Below are positions 1 to 7,200 of a DNA stretch of 10,748 nt, one piece after another (position 1 is the stretch's first letter; each line of letters starts with the position of its first letter). Both the position numbers and the translations under genes were made by a program. The notes below the pieces were generated by a model that saw only the letters and a program-made list of their open reading frames with translations, was not told where the DNA came from and did not search any database. The stretch comes from a candidate division FCPU426 bacterium (GTDB lineage Bacteria > Oederibacteriota > PGYV01 > Palsa-1178), in NCBI GenBank assembly GCA_003167475.1, contig PMTB01000010.1, positions 1 to 10,748 of the forward strand. The letters are read 5' to 3'.

Positions 1-509
1 AGTGCGTCCTCAACGCCTTTTTTGCCATCTATGATCTCATGGTCCAAAACAACGCTGTCGCGCTTTATCAGCGGTATGTGTGAATAGCTGTGGCTGCCGA
101 AATCCACCACGCCCGTGGCCTTGAGGGCGTCCAGGTCAGCGTATGAAAAATAATGCGTCGACCTGTTAAGCACGAGCTTGTAAAGATAAAGCGTGACAGG
201 CGCATTATGGCTGATTGCTATGGGTATGATAGAGTTCTCGCTTTTCCACCCGTCGTCTATGGTGATGAGGGCGGTCTTATCTATGCTTCCTATGCCTTTA
301 TCGTAGTAATCAACGAGCTGTTGAACGTGTATTATATCGAGTTTCTTTTCCTTCATGTAATTTACCTGCCACTCAAAAACCTCGGGCAAACACGCGTACA
401 TGTCGGTCGTGGAGTATTCGAACTTGTGGTAGCACAGAGTGAGGTTGTCGGCAGAGATCAATGTAGACATTGTTAAAACTGTTAATAGTGCGAGAATTAT
501 TTTATTCAA
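1..509 (-). CDS. Secreted polysaccharide deacetylase (NodB fold), 3' end missing
   Basis: The visible part is about 169 codons and runs off the left edge. The protein begins with a signal peptide (NKIILALLTVLT...LISA, likely cut before DNL). It then reads LTLCYHKF, the usual opening strand of extracytoplasmic deacetylases. Motif 1 is TIDDGW near residue 80; its Asp pair provides the catalytic base and a metal ligand in the NodB family. Motif 2, SHSYSH near residue 145, fits the HxxxH metal-binding signature. By family knowledge it would remove N- or O-acetyl groups from an extracellular or cell-wall polysaccharide; the substrate cannot be told from this. The start is TTG at 509, chosen because AAGGAGGA lies five bases upstream and because the next in-frame ATG would cut into the signal peptide. 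The gene has its own extended -10 promoter. A second deacetylase-type protein lies at the other end of the window. Confidence 0.85.
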   Translation of the reverse strand, partial: MNKIILALLTVLTMSTLISADNLTLCYHKFEYSTTDMYACLPEVFEWQVNYMKEKKLDIIHVQQLVDYYDKGIGSIDKTALITIDDGWKSENSIIPIAISHNAPVTLYLYKLVLNRSTHYFSYADLDALKATGVVDFGSHSYSHIPLIKRDSVVLDHEIIDGKKGVEDA

Positions 510-513
510 TTGT

Positions 514-521
514 TCCTCCTT
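514..521 (-). promoter_or_regulatory. Shine-Dalgarno fixing a TTG start
   Basis: On the minus strand this reads AAGGAGGA, a near-perfect anti-16S match, five or six bases before TTG at 509-507. No in-frame ATG is similarly placed, so it decides the start of the deacetylase gene. Confidence 0.8.
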
Positions 522-537
522 AATGTCGTATCGAACA

Positions 538-546
538 ATTATAGCA
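538..546 (-). promoter_or_regulatory. Extended -10 promoter of the left deacetylase gene
   Basis: The minus strand reads TGCTATAAT, a perfect TGnTATAAT extended -10 element. No good -35 hexamer is present 16-18 bases upstream, which is common for extended -10 promoters. The predicted transcript would start near 531 and leave a leader of only about 20 bases, just enough for the ribosome binding site. Confidence 0.6.
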
Positions 547-582
547 CATTTTTAGTCTCTATATCCCTTCCTCTGGCTTTCG

Positions 583-676
583 TAGAGCGGCTGCTTGCTG
601 CCGCTCACCACGGCTTTATGGAATGGATCCCGCGTTTAAAGGCCTGCGTCAGAGAGGCAGCAAGCAGCCTCTCTAC
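583..676. repeat. Inverted pair of REP-like hairpins (BIME-like)
   Basis: Two small palindromes face each other. The first (585-606) is GAGCGGC, an 8-base loop TGCTTGCT, then GCCGCTC. The second (651-674) is AGAGAGGC, loop AGCAAGCA, then GCCTCTCT. The two loops are exact reverse complements, and the whole arms are inverted copies differing mainly at one stem base pair, C:G in one and A:T in the other. About 45 bases separate them. It lies between the enolase terminator and the promoter of the left gene. The layout recalls REP/BIME elements mobilised by RAYT-type transposases, though no transposase is in view. Confidence 0.65.
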
Positions 677-717
677 ACGTTTAGATCCTGCAGCGGGCCA
701 ATCAACACAACACCAAT

Positions 718-750
718 AAAAAAGGCCGCCCTTTTACAGGCGGCCTTTTT
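718..750. terminator. Rho-independent terminator of enolase, bidirectional
   Basis: A 10-bp perfect stem (AAAGGCCGCC at 721-730 with GGCGGCCTTT at 739-748) encloses an 8-base loop. A run of six A residues on the left gives the minus strand a T tract, so it ends enolase about 20 bases after the stop codon. A T run on the right would let it act on plus-strand transcripts too. Confidence 0.9.
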
Positions 751-767
751 ACTTCAAACCTAATATC

Positions 768-2063
768 TTATTTTTTCAAATTGTAGAAATTCGCTATCCC
801 GTTGTATTGAGCCATGCTCCCGAGCTCTTCTTCTATCCTGAGCAGCTGGTTGTACTTGGCTATACGGTCCGTCCTGGAGAACGAGCCTGTCTTTATCTGG
901 CCCGCGTTCGTGGCTATCGCTATGTCAGCGATTGTCGCGTCTTCTGTTTCGCCCGAGCGGTGCGAGACAACGGCTGTGTAGCCGGCTCTCTTGGCCATCT
1001 CAATGGCGTCCAGAGTCTCTGTGAGCGTACCGATCTGGTTTACCTTGATGAGAATGGAGTTGCATGTGCCTTCGGCTATTCCCTTTTTCAGGATGGCCGG
1101 GTTGGTCACGAACAAATCGTCCCCTACGAGCTGTATTTTCTTGCCGAGTTTGTCCGTCATGAGCTTGTGGCCCGCCCAGTCGTGCTCGGACATACCGTCT
1201 TCGATGGAAATGATGGGATACTTGTTCACGAGGTTCACCCAGAAATCAACCATTTGTTCGCTCGTGAGCTCTTCTTTTGTGGATTTCTTAAATATGTACC
1301 TTTTCTTTGCTTCGTCGTAGAATTCAGACGCGGCCGGGTCCATGGCTATCGAAATATCCTTGCCCGGCTTGTATCCGGCTTTTTCTATGGCTTCAACCAG
1401 GCACTGCAGAGGCTCTTCATTGGACTTGCAGCTTGGCGCGAATCCGCCCTCGTCGCCTACGGCTGTGTTGTAGCCTTTTGATTTCAAGACTGTTTTTAAA
1501 GCGTGGAAAGTCTCGGAACCCCATCTCATGGCTTCCGAGAATGAAGGCGCTCCGACCGGCATTATCATGAATTCCTGTATGTCGACATTAGAGTCCGCGT
1601 GCGCTCCGCCGTTAACAACGTTTGCCATGGGTACGGGCAGCTGCTTTGCGTTGGCTCCGCCGATGTACCTGTAAAGGGGAAGACCGTGCGATGCTGCAGC
1701 GGCTTTTGCCACGGCGAGCGATACGCCGAGTATGGCGTTCGCGCCGAGCTTGCCCTTATTTTCCGTGCCGTCGAGCTTTATCATGATCTCGTCTATTCTA
1801 TTCTGCTCTGCCGGGTTCAATCCGATCAGGGCCTTTGATATGATTTCATTCACGTTCTTGACGGCTTTCATGACGGACTTGCCGCCCCATTTGCCCTTGT
1901 CCCCGTCGCGCAGTTCCACAGCTTCCCTGGATCCGGTGGATGCGCCTGACGGTACTGCCGCCCTGCCCATGATGCCGTTCGCGAGTACTACGTCAACCTC
2001 TACAGTGGGGTTGCCGCGCGAGTCAATGATCTGCCTTGCCCTTACGATCTGGATTGTTCCCAT
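768..2063 (-). CDS. eno: Enolase (phosphopyruvate hydratase)
   Basis: Cytoplasmic glycolytic enzyme that interconverts 2-phosphoglycerate and phosphoenolpyruvate; it works as a Mg-dependent dimer or octamer. The 431-residue product has normal family length and is complete. Visible hallmarks are the N-terminal ARQIIDSRGNPTVEVDV segment, the flexible loop SGASTG, GGAHADSNVD (His155), GDEGGFAP (general acid/base Glu205), the three metal ligands Asp242, Glu288 (in SIEDGMSEHDW) and Asp315 (in VGDDLFVTN), catalytic Lys340 in ILIKVNQIGT, SHRSGET (368-370) and Lys391 in KTGSFSRTDR. The reading frame stays open upstream to 2165, but ATG at 2063 is chosen because AAGGAGGT precedes it by seven bases and because the longer version would overlap the promoter and lacks family similarity. 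It is flanked by its own promoter and terminator, so it is probably monocistronic. EDGMSEHDW in place of the common EDGMAEDDW is a minor variation. Confidence 0.98.
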   Translation of the reverse strand: MGTIQIVRARQIIDSRGNPTVEVDVVLANGIMGRAAVPSGASTGSREAVELRDGDKGKWGGKSVMKAVKNVNEIISKALIGLNPAEQNRIDEIMIKLDGTENKGKLGANAILGVSLAVAKAAAASHGLPLYRYIGGANAKQLPVPMANVVNGGAHADSNVDIQEFMIMPVGAPSFSEAMRWGSETFHALKTVLKSKGYNTAVGDEGGFAPSCKSNEEPLQCLVEAIEKAGYKPGKDISIAMDPAASEFYDEAKKRYIFKKSTKEELTSEQMVDFWVNLVNKYPIISIEDGMSEHDWAGHKLMTDKLGKKIQLVGDDLFVTNPAILKKGIAEGTCNSILIKVNQIGTLTETLDAIEMAKRAGYTAVVSHRSGETEDATIADIAIATNAGQIKTGSFSRTDRIAKYNQLLRIEEELGSMAQYNGIANFYNLKK

Positions 2064-2122
2064 TTCTATTACCTCCTTAAGATTTGAATGATTATTTTGC
2101 TGCGATTTTATTAACGAAAGCC

Positions 2123-2151
2123 ATAATACAACAAAATACCGCAAACGTAAA
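2123..2151 (-). promoter_or_regulatory. Probable sigma-70 promoter of eno
   Basis: The minus strand reads TTTACG, 17 bases, then TATTAT, matching the consensus at 4 of 6 and 5 of 6 positions. The predicted start near 2116 gives a leader of about 50 bases to the enolase ATG. No riboswitch-like fold was seen in the leader. Confidence 0.5.
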
Positions 2152-2206
2152 GGCGAAATTTTCATAGTACGGTTTGGTTTTCTGGTCTATGCCATAACAG
2201 TAGCGC

Positions 2207-2354
2207 TGTCATTGCGAGGAGCCGCACTAGTCCTACGGCGACGAAGCAATCTCTGTTCCACGATAAGCTCTGTTTGTGGCTGCCGCGTCGCTCCGCGGGC
2301 TTTGATTGAGATCAGATTGCTTCGTCGCGGAACGTCTCGCTCCTCGCAATGACA
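2207..2354. repeat. 148-bp imperfect palindrome, TGTCATTGCGAGGAG type
   Basis: The ends are 16-bp perfect inverted repeats (TGTCATTGCGAGGAGC at 2207-2222 and its complement at 2339-2354). An inner 15-bp perfect pair, GCGACGAAGCAATCT (2238-2252) with AGATTGCTTCGTCGC (2314-2328), nests inside. From memory, elements with this end sequence are scattered in intergenic DNA of many unrelated environmental bacteria; I could not check this. It fills most of the 316-base gap between the eno start and the next gene. It may also act as a factor-independent stop for the upstream minus-strand gene, which has no other visible terminator. Confidence 0.75.
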
Positions 2355-2379
2355 TTTAAAAACGCAACTATAAATACCT

Positions 2380-3081
2380 TTAAAATTCAGTACTTAAAAA
2401 AGCCGTCACTTCCCCTGTCGCCGGGTCCCACGCGCTCCTCACGGCTACCGGGAACGCCGAATGAAACCACATCGCGTCTGCCGCCGTGTAGGCCAGGCAC
2501 ACGCCCGCAAGCGACCAGGCTATCGTCGTTACGGTCATTTTGCTGTTTGCTTTTTCCTGTTCCCTTATAAGAAAATCATAGTTAGCGTATGGCGGGACGT
2601 TAAGCTGCATTTTCAACCTTTCATAACTGTCCACCGCGTTATTCTGGTCCAAGAGCGCGAATATTGCCCAGCCGGTGAGGGCCGCGTCCGAGGCCAAAAG
2701 GAACCAGCCTGCCGTGGTCGGGCCCGCTGACTGCGCCGCTGGATATGGGGCCTGGATATTTACAGCTGCGGCTGTTGCCGCCTCGGGCGTGGGCTTTGGG
2801 AATACCCTCTCGGCCTTCCTTCCCGTCATCTGCCTGTAAATTTCTATGGCTGATAAATGCGGTGTCGGCTGCGCCGCAGGGGAAACCGCAGCCGCTGACG
2901 CAGCGGCTGAGAGTGTTGTTTTCGTTGTTGGCTCGGGTATGCCGGTATTGATTATTTTTATTTTTACATCCGCCGTGGGTGTTACCGGGGTAATTACGGC
3001 CGGGAATATGAGCGGACACGCGAGGAACATCACTGCCGCAAGCAGGGCCTTTTTCATAGCTGTTGTTTTTTCGTTTGGCAT
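2380..3081 (-). CDS. Exported or membrane protein of unknown function
   Basis: I do not recognise this 233-residue protein. A positively charged start (MPNEKTTAMKK) leads into a hydrophobic stretch (about 10-33) that could be a signal peptide; MFLAC is a poor lipobox, so lipoprotein status is doubtful. Residues 35-120 are low-complexity Ala/Pro/Thr with a short ordered island (LSAIEIYRQMTGRKAERVFP). Two hydrophobic segments follow, about 123-145 and 181-207, separated by a charged helix containing YERLKMQLN. The short tail ends in AWDPATGEVTAFLSTEF. The pattern of two membrane helices, an intervening helix and a strand-like tail faintly recalls DUF5683-like proteins; this is a weak inference. 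ATG 3081 is chosen over ATG 3105 because AAGGAG lies six bases before it and the upstream ATG falls inside the -10 box. It has its own promoter and no operon partner. Confidence 0.75.
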   Translation of the reverse strand: MPNEKTTAMKKALLAAVMFLACPLIFPAVITPVTPTADVKIKIINTGIPEPTTKTTLSAAASAAAVSPAAQPTPHLSAIEIYRQMTGRKAERVFPKPTPEAATAAAVNIQAPYPAAQSAGPTTAGWFLLASDAALTGWAIFALLDQNNAVDSYERLKMQLNVPPYANYDFLIREQEKANSKMTVTTIAWSLAGVCLAYTAADAMWFHSAFPVAVRSAWDPATGEVTAFLSTEF

Positions 3082-3103
3082 TGGCTTCTCCTTAATATAA
3101 CGC

Positions 3104-3132
3104 ATTATAAAAGATAAATGGTTGATTGTAAA
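3104..3132 (-). promoter_or_regulatory. Near-consensus sigma-70 promoter with very short leader
   Basis: The minus strand has TTTACA, 17 bases, then TATAAT: 11 of 12 consensus bases with ideal spacing. The transcript should start about 16 bases before ATG 3081, leaving room only for the AAGGAG ribosome binding site. This also rules out the upstream in-frame ATG at 3105. Confidence 0.75.
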
Positions 3133-3169
3133 TAACGGAGTTGAGCCAACTTCAAGTTTTTAAGCCAAT

Positions 3170-3290
3170 AGCCAAAAGACAAAAGTTAAGTAATGAAAGC
3201 AACTAAGCCAAAAGTAAAACAAAACGCACCCCTTGCCGTCTTCCCCCTTTTCTACTTAAACCCTTTACTTTTGGCTTTTGTCTTTTGGCT
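3170..3290. repeat. A/T-rich inverted repeat built on GCCAAAAG units
   Basis: AGCCAAAAGACAAAAG (3170-3185) is perfectly complementary to 3275-3290, and AAGCCAAAAGTAAA (3205-3218) to 3264-3277. On the right the two blocks are contiguous and overlap; on the left they are split by about 20 extra bases, so the left arm looks like the right arm with an insertion. Pyrimidine-rich DNA fills the middle. It occupies the gap between the divergent genes starting at 3081 and 3378. No coding potential was seen in this gap. Confidence 0.6.
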
Positions 3291-3320
3291 TAATAACTTA
3301 ATCCCTCCCCGATTTCCGGC

Positions 3321-3351
3321 TTGCTTATCGCCCCTTTATCTGTTTTAATAT
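3321..3351 (+). promoter_or_regulatory. Weak candidate promoter of the barrel gene
   Basis: TTGCTT at 3321-3326 is followed, after 17 or 19 bases depending on register, by TTTAAT or TAATAT (3344-3351). Neither register is close to ideal. It is listed because a plus-strand promoter is required in this gap and this is the best match I saw. Confidence 0.3.
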
Positions 3352-3377
3352 ACCCATAAACCTTATAAGGAGGAATT

Positions 3378-4154
3378 ATGATTAAAAAACTTTTTGTTTC
3401 AGTTCTATTGTTCCTGGCTTTTGCAGTTTCCTTGTCGGCTTTTGCACTTGACGGCAGCATCTACACCTCTTACGTGAACAAGTACCTCTGGCGCGGGCAG
3501 ATCCTCAACAACGGGCCGGCTCTGCAGTCGGGCTTAAGCTTCGGAACCCAGGGCGCGACAGTGGGAGTATGGACCTCCTGCCAGCAGATGGCAAGCCCGG
3601 ACCTGTTCGACGAAGTGGACCTGACCGCGGCTTACGAACACTCCATACCTTACGTGGATTTCCTTTCGCTCGGCCTGGGATATATTTCGTATTTCACGGC
3701 GCCGTACAATTACCCGTACCTTGTGCCTTCGCAGGAAGTAAGCATAACACTGAAATCGGATGTCATATCATCCCCCTACATCACATTTTATCACAGCCTT
3801 GACGCGGCAAAGACTTACGACTATATGGAAGGCGGCGTGTCGTATGAGTATGAGATTGGCGAACTGCTCGGCGGAAAAACCGCCGCGGGCGCTTCAGCTT
3901 TGGTCGGGCTTGACCTGAACCAGGTCACTTACGATTATGTGGAGATGGTAAAAACCACGGCCGTAACCCCCACCATACTGGGCATCAACCTGTATGTCAA
4001 TTACAAGATTGCGGGTTTCACCGTGACACCGTCCGCATTTTTCCAGTTGAACCTGGATAAATACAACAACACGTCCGGCGCAAGACTCTACAGCAACAAC
4101 TCGGCTTTTTCAATCCTTGTAAACTATGATTTCACAATGGGCGATCCGAAATAA
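3378..4154 (+). CDS. Outer-membrane beta-barrel protein, TIGR02001/TorF-like
   Basis: A 258-residue protein with a clear signal peptide (MIKKLFVSVLLFLAFAVSLSAFA, cut before LDG). The mature part is made of alternating polar/aromatic strands and ends in a strand (SAFSILVNYDF) near the C-terminus. The opening SIYTSYVNKYLWRGQILNNGPALQSG, followed by a GVW strand, resembles the SSNYxWRGxSQ...GPA start of the TIGR02001 (Gcw_chp/TorF) family of presumed outer-membrane barrels. That family's role is not firmly established and transport is only suggested. ATG 3378 is supported by AAGGAGG seven bases or less upstream at 3367-3373. It is the only plus-strand gene here, divergent from 2380-3081 and convergent with 4236-7709. 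Confidence 0.8.
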   Translation: MIKKLFVSVLLFLAFAVSLSAFALDGSIYTSYVNKYLWRGQILNNGPALQSGLSFGTQGATVGVWTSCQQMASPDLFDEVDLTAAYEHSIPYVDFLSLGLGYISYFTAPYNYPYLVPSQEVSITLKSDVISSPYITFYHSLDAAKTYDYMEGGVSYEYEIGELLGGKTAAGASALVGLDLNQVTYDYVEMVKTTAVTPTILGINLYVNYKIAGFTVTPSAFFQLNLDKYNNTSGARLYSNNSAFSILVNYDFTMGDPK

Positions 4155-4200
4155 ACCGTCCAAATCAGCGGAATAACTATTGATTTTTTTTAATAAAAAT

Positions 4201-4232
4201 ACCGTTTTGCTCCTGCGCAAAACGGTCTTTTT
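4201..4232. terminator. Shared bidirectional terminator between convergent genes
   Basis: A perfect 10-bp stem, ACCGTTTTGC (4201-4210) with GCAAAACGGT (4217-4226), has a 6-base loop. A T run follows on the right, for the plus-strand barrel gene, and an A run precedes it on the left (4195-4199), serving the minus-strand giant gene whose stop codon is only 10 bases away. Confidence 0.9.
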
Positions 4233-4235
4233 ATT

Positions 4236-7200
4236 TTATTGGTCCACAGCGAATATTTTTCCCGTGCGCGTTTTATTGGTCTGCTGGTTCACCACCAGGT
4301 AATAATATATCCCCGCCGAACATTCTATTCCCGTCCTGTTTTTGCCGTCCCACTCCACTTTTTGCCCCTTGGCGTATATGGCCCCGACCGACTCGCCGGA
4401 CAAAGTATAGATCAAAACATTGGAACCGGGCGTTATATTAATGAACTTAAGAGTTTTTCCCGACTTTAAATTAAACGGGTTCGGATATACCCTGACATCA
4501 CCCTCGGGATAGTAATTATAACCCGAGAAAATCGGAGGGTGCTTGTAAGACGGGTCATTGTAAAAAGGGTCGTTATAATCGGCCAGGACGGATGTCGTGA
4601 TAAGGCTGCCGTCCGAGACATCTGTGATGACCGCCGTGAATGTAAGGACCATTTGCTGGCCGGGTAAAAGCGCCTGGCTTCCCGCGTTCCACAATAAATA
4701 CTGCCCCATGACAACCGGCGCGTCGGGCGTCACGCTTGAAAGGAACGTCATATTCGAAGGCAGGGTGTCCCATACCTTTATATTGTCCGTCACTCCTGTC
4801 CCGTCATTCCTTATGGTTATCGTGTACTTTACAATTGCTCCCGCTGCCGGGTCGTCTCCCGACGCCGTAATCCTTATGGTCATATCGACCGGAGCGCCCA
4901 ATGGCGTCTGCGTTATTGTCGCCGTAGGCGGTATTGGCGTGCGGGATGGGGATGTTGTAAAAGTATTTGTCGCTGACGGAAGAGCGGTATAGGTATACGA
5001 CACCGTGGCCGTGTTTGTCGCGCTTGGCGCCACAAAAGTGGGGCTGGCCGTGTGCGTATTTACAGCCGTCGCGGTATTGGCCGGCGTACCTGTCGCGGTG
5101 AATGTCCTGGTCGATGTGGATGACAATGTCCATGTCATGGTGGGCGTAGAGGTGTAGGACTGCGTCGCCGTCTTAGTGTAAGTCGGCGTGTTAGAAGACA
5201 TTGTATCAGTCACAGTAAGGGACGGTGTGGAAGTCAATGTGGCGGTATAAGTTGCCGTGCCGGTGTAGGTCGGTGAATTTGTCATTGTCCCCGTGTAAGT
5301 CGGGGTAAAGCTTAAGGTCTGGCTGGCCGTAAATGTCGCGGTGTAACTTGCCGTAGATGAAGGGGTTTGTGTCCGGGTTGCCGTGAACGACAGCGTGCTT
5401 GTCAGGGTATATGTCGGTGTGTTTGATGACAGGGTGTCGGTCACGGTAAAGGTGCAGGTCGGCGAAAAAGTATAAGTAGGCATGTCAGTCAAAGTTATTG
5501 TCGGGGTGGAAGAATACGTGGCTGTATACGACTTCGTGGGTGAAAAAGTCGGGCTCTGCGTATTTGTACGGCTCGGGCTCATGGTGGGAGTCGGTGTCGC
5601 AGTGAAAGTATCCGTGGCGCTCGCGCTGAAAGTGGGTGACGCTGTCACGGTGAATGTCGGACTGTTCGTCGCGGTATTTGTGCGGGTCAGGGTAAGTGTC
5701 GGGGTATTGACGGAAGTCTGCGTGTAAGTGGTTGTGTTTGTGCCGGTGGACGTGCGGCTCGGCGTGAAAGTAGCCGTGTTGTTGGGGGTCTGCGTAGAGC
5801 TGGGCGAAGGCGTCCGCGTATATGTCTGCGTTAAAGTCGCTGATGTTGAAGGCGTGGGAGTAATCGTTTTGGTGCAGGTGTAAGTCGGCGTCGGCGTGGG
5901 CACGCAGTCCCGGATATTTATGACGGCCATATTTGATATGACAGGCGGCGGCGGGTCGTCGGAATCTATCCCTGCCTGGTTTGTGATCGCCGCGCTTCCG
6001 CAGGCCGCTGTCACCTGCCCCCACCATGAGACGGCCTGCGCCCCCGCGCAGGTTGATCCCACCGGCCAGTTTATAACGCTTCCGGTCTTGGAACAGCCCG
6101 TGCCGCCGCTGCATCCCAGGTAGCTTATTCCGGCGGGGACAGTGTCAAATATCCTCGGGTTTGTAGAAGCGGTCAGGCTGAAAACTTTCAGGTTGTCGTA
6201 CATCTGTGGCCCTTCATTTGCCTGGAAACCCACGATCCCCATTCCTGGTATATCGGAGTCTGTCACGCTCAGATCCCACGCGGGATATTCATTGTCGCCC
6301 CTGGGCCACACTTTCATCATTATGGAACTTCCGCACACCTGCACCTTGACCGTGTACCACACGTCCTGTTTTAATCCGATGCCGTGCGGGTTCGCGACGC
6401 TTGTGCCTCCTATGGTGGAAACAGTGGCCACCACTTTGTCGAGGTATAATTTTCCGTCCGAAGCGTTTATCCTGGCCATATAGAAATTATTTGAATCCAC
6501 CTGTATAAAATGCATTACCCCGTCCATGTGCGCGGTATTGGAAGACGGCACAAGCATGTCGCAAATATAAATGCCGTCATGTATGGGCGTCATGGCCGAA
6601 TCCATGTAACCCGTGTAGCCCGAACCCAGGACAGTCTGCTGAAGGTATCCCGGCGCCGCGTTCCATGTTCCTCCGGCCGGATTATTTGTCCATCCCGCCG
6701 GTATGAGCCCGTCGTCAAAATTCTGGTATTCCACCAGCGTGGTGCCCTGGTTTATGTACTGCATAAAATATGTGACCGTGTCCATCGGATTCACAGTTGT
6801 TGCCGAAGCGCTTTTGCTTATGGAAAGACCAGGCTGGCCTATGACGACATTTGCGGTGTTTGAGTTTTGCGACGCTATCTCGGCGCAGGTGCCCACGGCA
6901 GTGTTGGGGATTATCGTGCCCGTGGTACCGGCATTTATCTGGGCCAGGAAGGAAACCGAGCCTTTTTGCGGGGATGTGATGTACCCGGCGTTTATTGTCC
7001 ATGTGATATTTTGCCCCAAATTTACCCCGCCGTTATAGACCTTTGTTATGGTGAAACGCGCGTCCACTGCGTCGGTTATTTTGAAGTTATGAATATTTCC
7101 GGCGTCATAGTAAATGGTAAAAAGCACGCTCTGCCCCACGCTTCCGGTCGTTCCCTCGGCAACCTTGTTCAGCTTGATATAAGGCGCAGTAAGCGGGCAG

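Noticed and set aside
510..719. Plus-strand 69-codon frame across the REP-like pair
   Set aside because: It starts inside the ribosome binding site of the opposite gene, spans a palindromic repeat and ends at the enolase terminator, with no ribosome binding site of its own.
807..1481. Long plus-strand open frame (224 codons) opposite enolase
   Set aside because: It lies wholly antisense to a clearly conserved enolase gene, has no ribosome binding site and no recognisable protein character. It reflects codon bias of the true gene.
2064..2165. N-terminal extension of enolase by 34 codons
   Set aside because: The extension contains the promoter and ribosome binding site of eno and has no similarity to enolase N-termini.
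5482..5727. Plus-strand frame encoding a Val-rich hydrophobic peptide
   Set aside because: It is the complement of the Thr/Pro stalk codons (ACx becomes GTx-type codons), so the apparent membrane-like protein is an artefact.
4899..5903. CRISPR-like or tandem-repeat array
   Set aside because: The repetition is codon-level low complexity within a coding frame; units vary in length and sequence with no fixed repeat-spacer pattern.
5485..6114. Minus-strand 209-codon frame rich in His, Tyr and Asp
   Set aside because: It overlaps the giant surface gene in a shifted frame through the repetitive stalk; its composition is the frame-shifted image of Thr/Pro codons.
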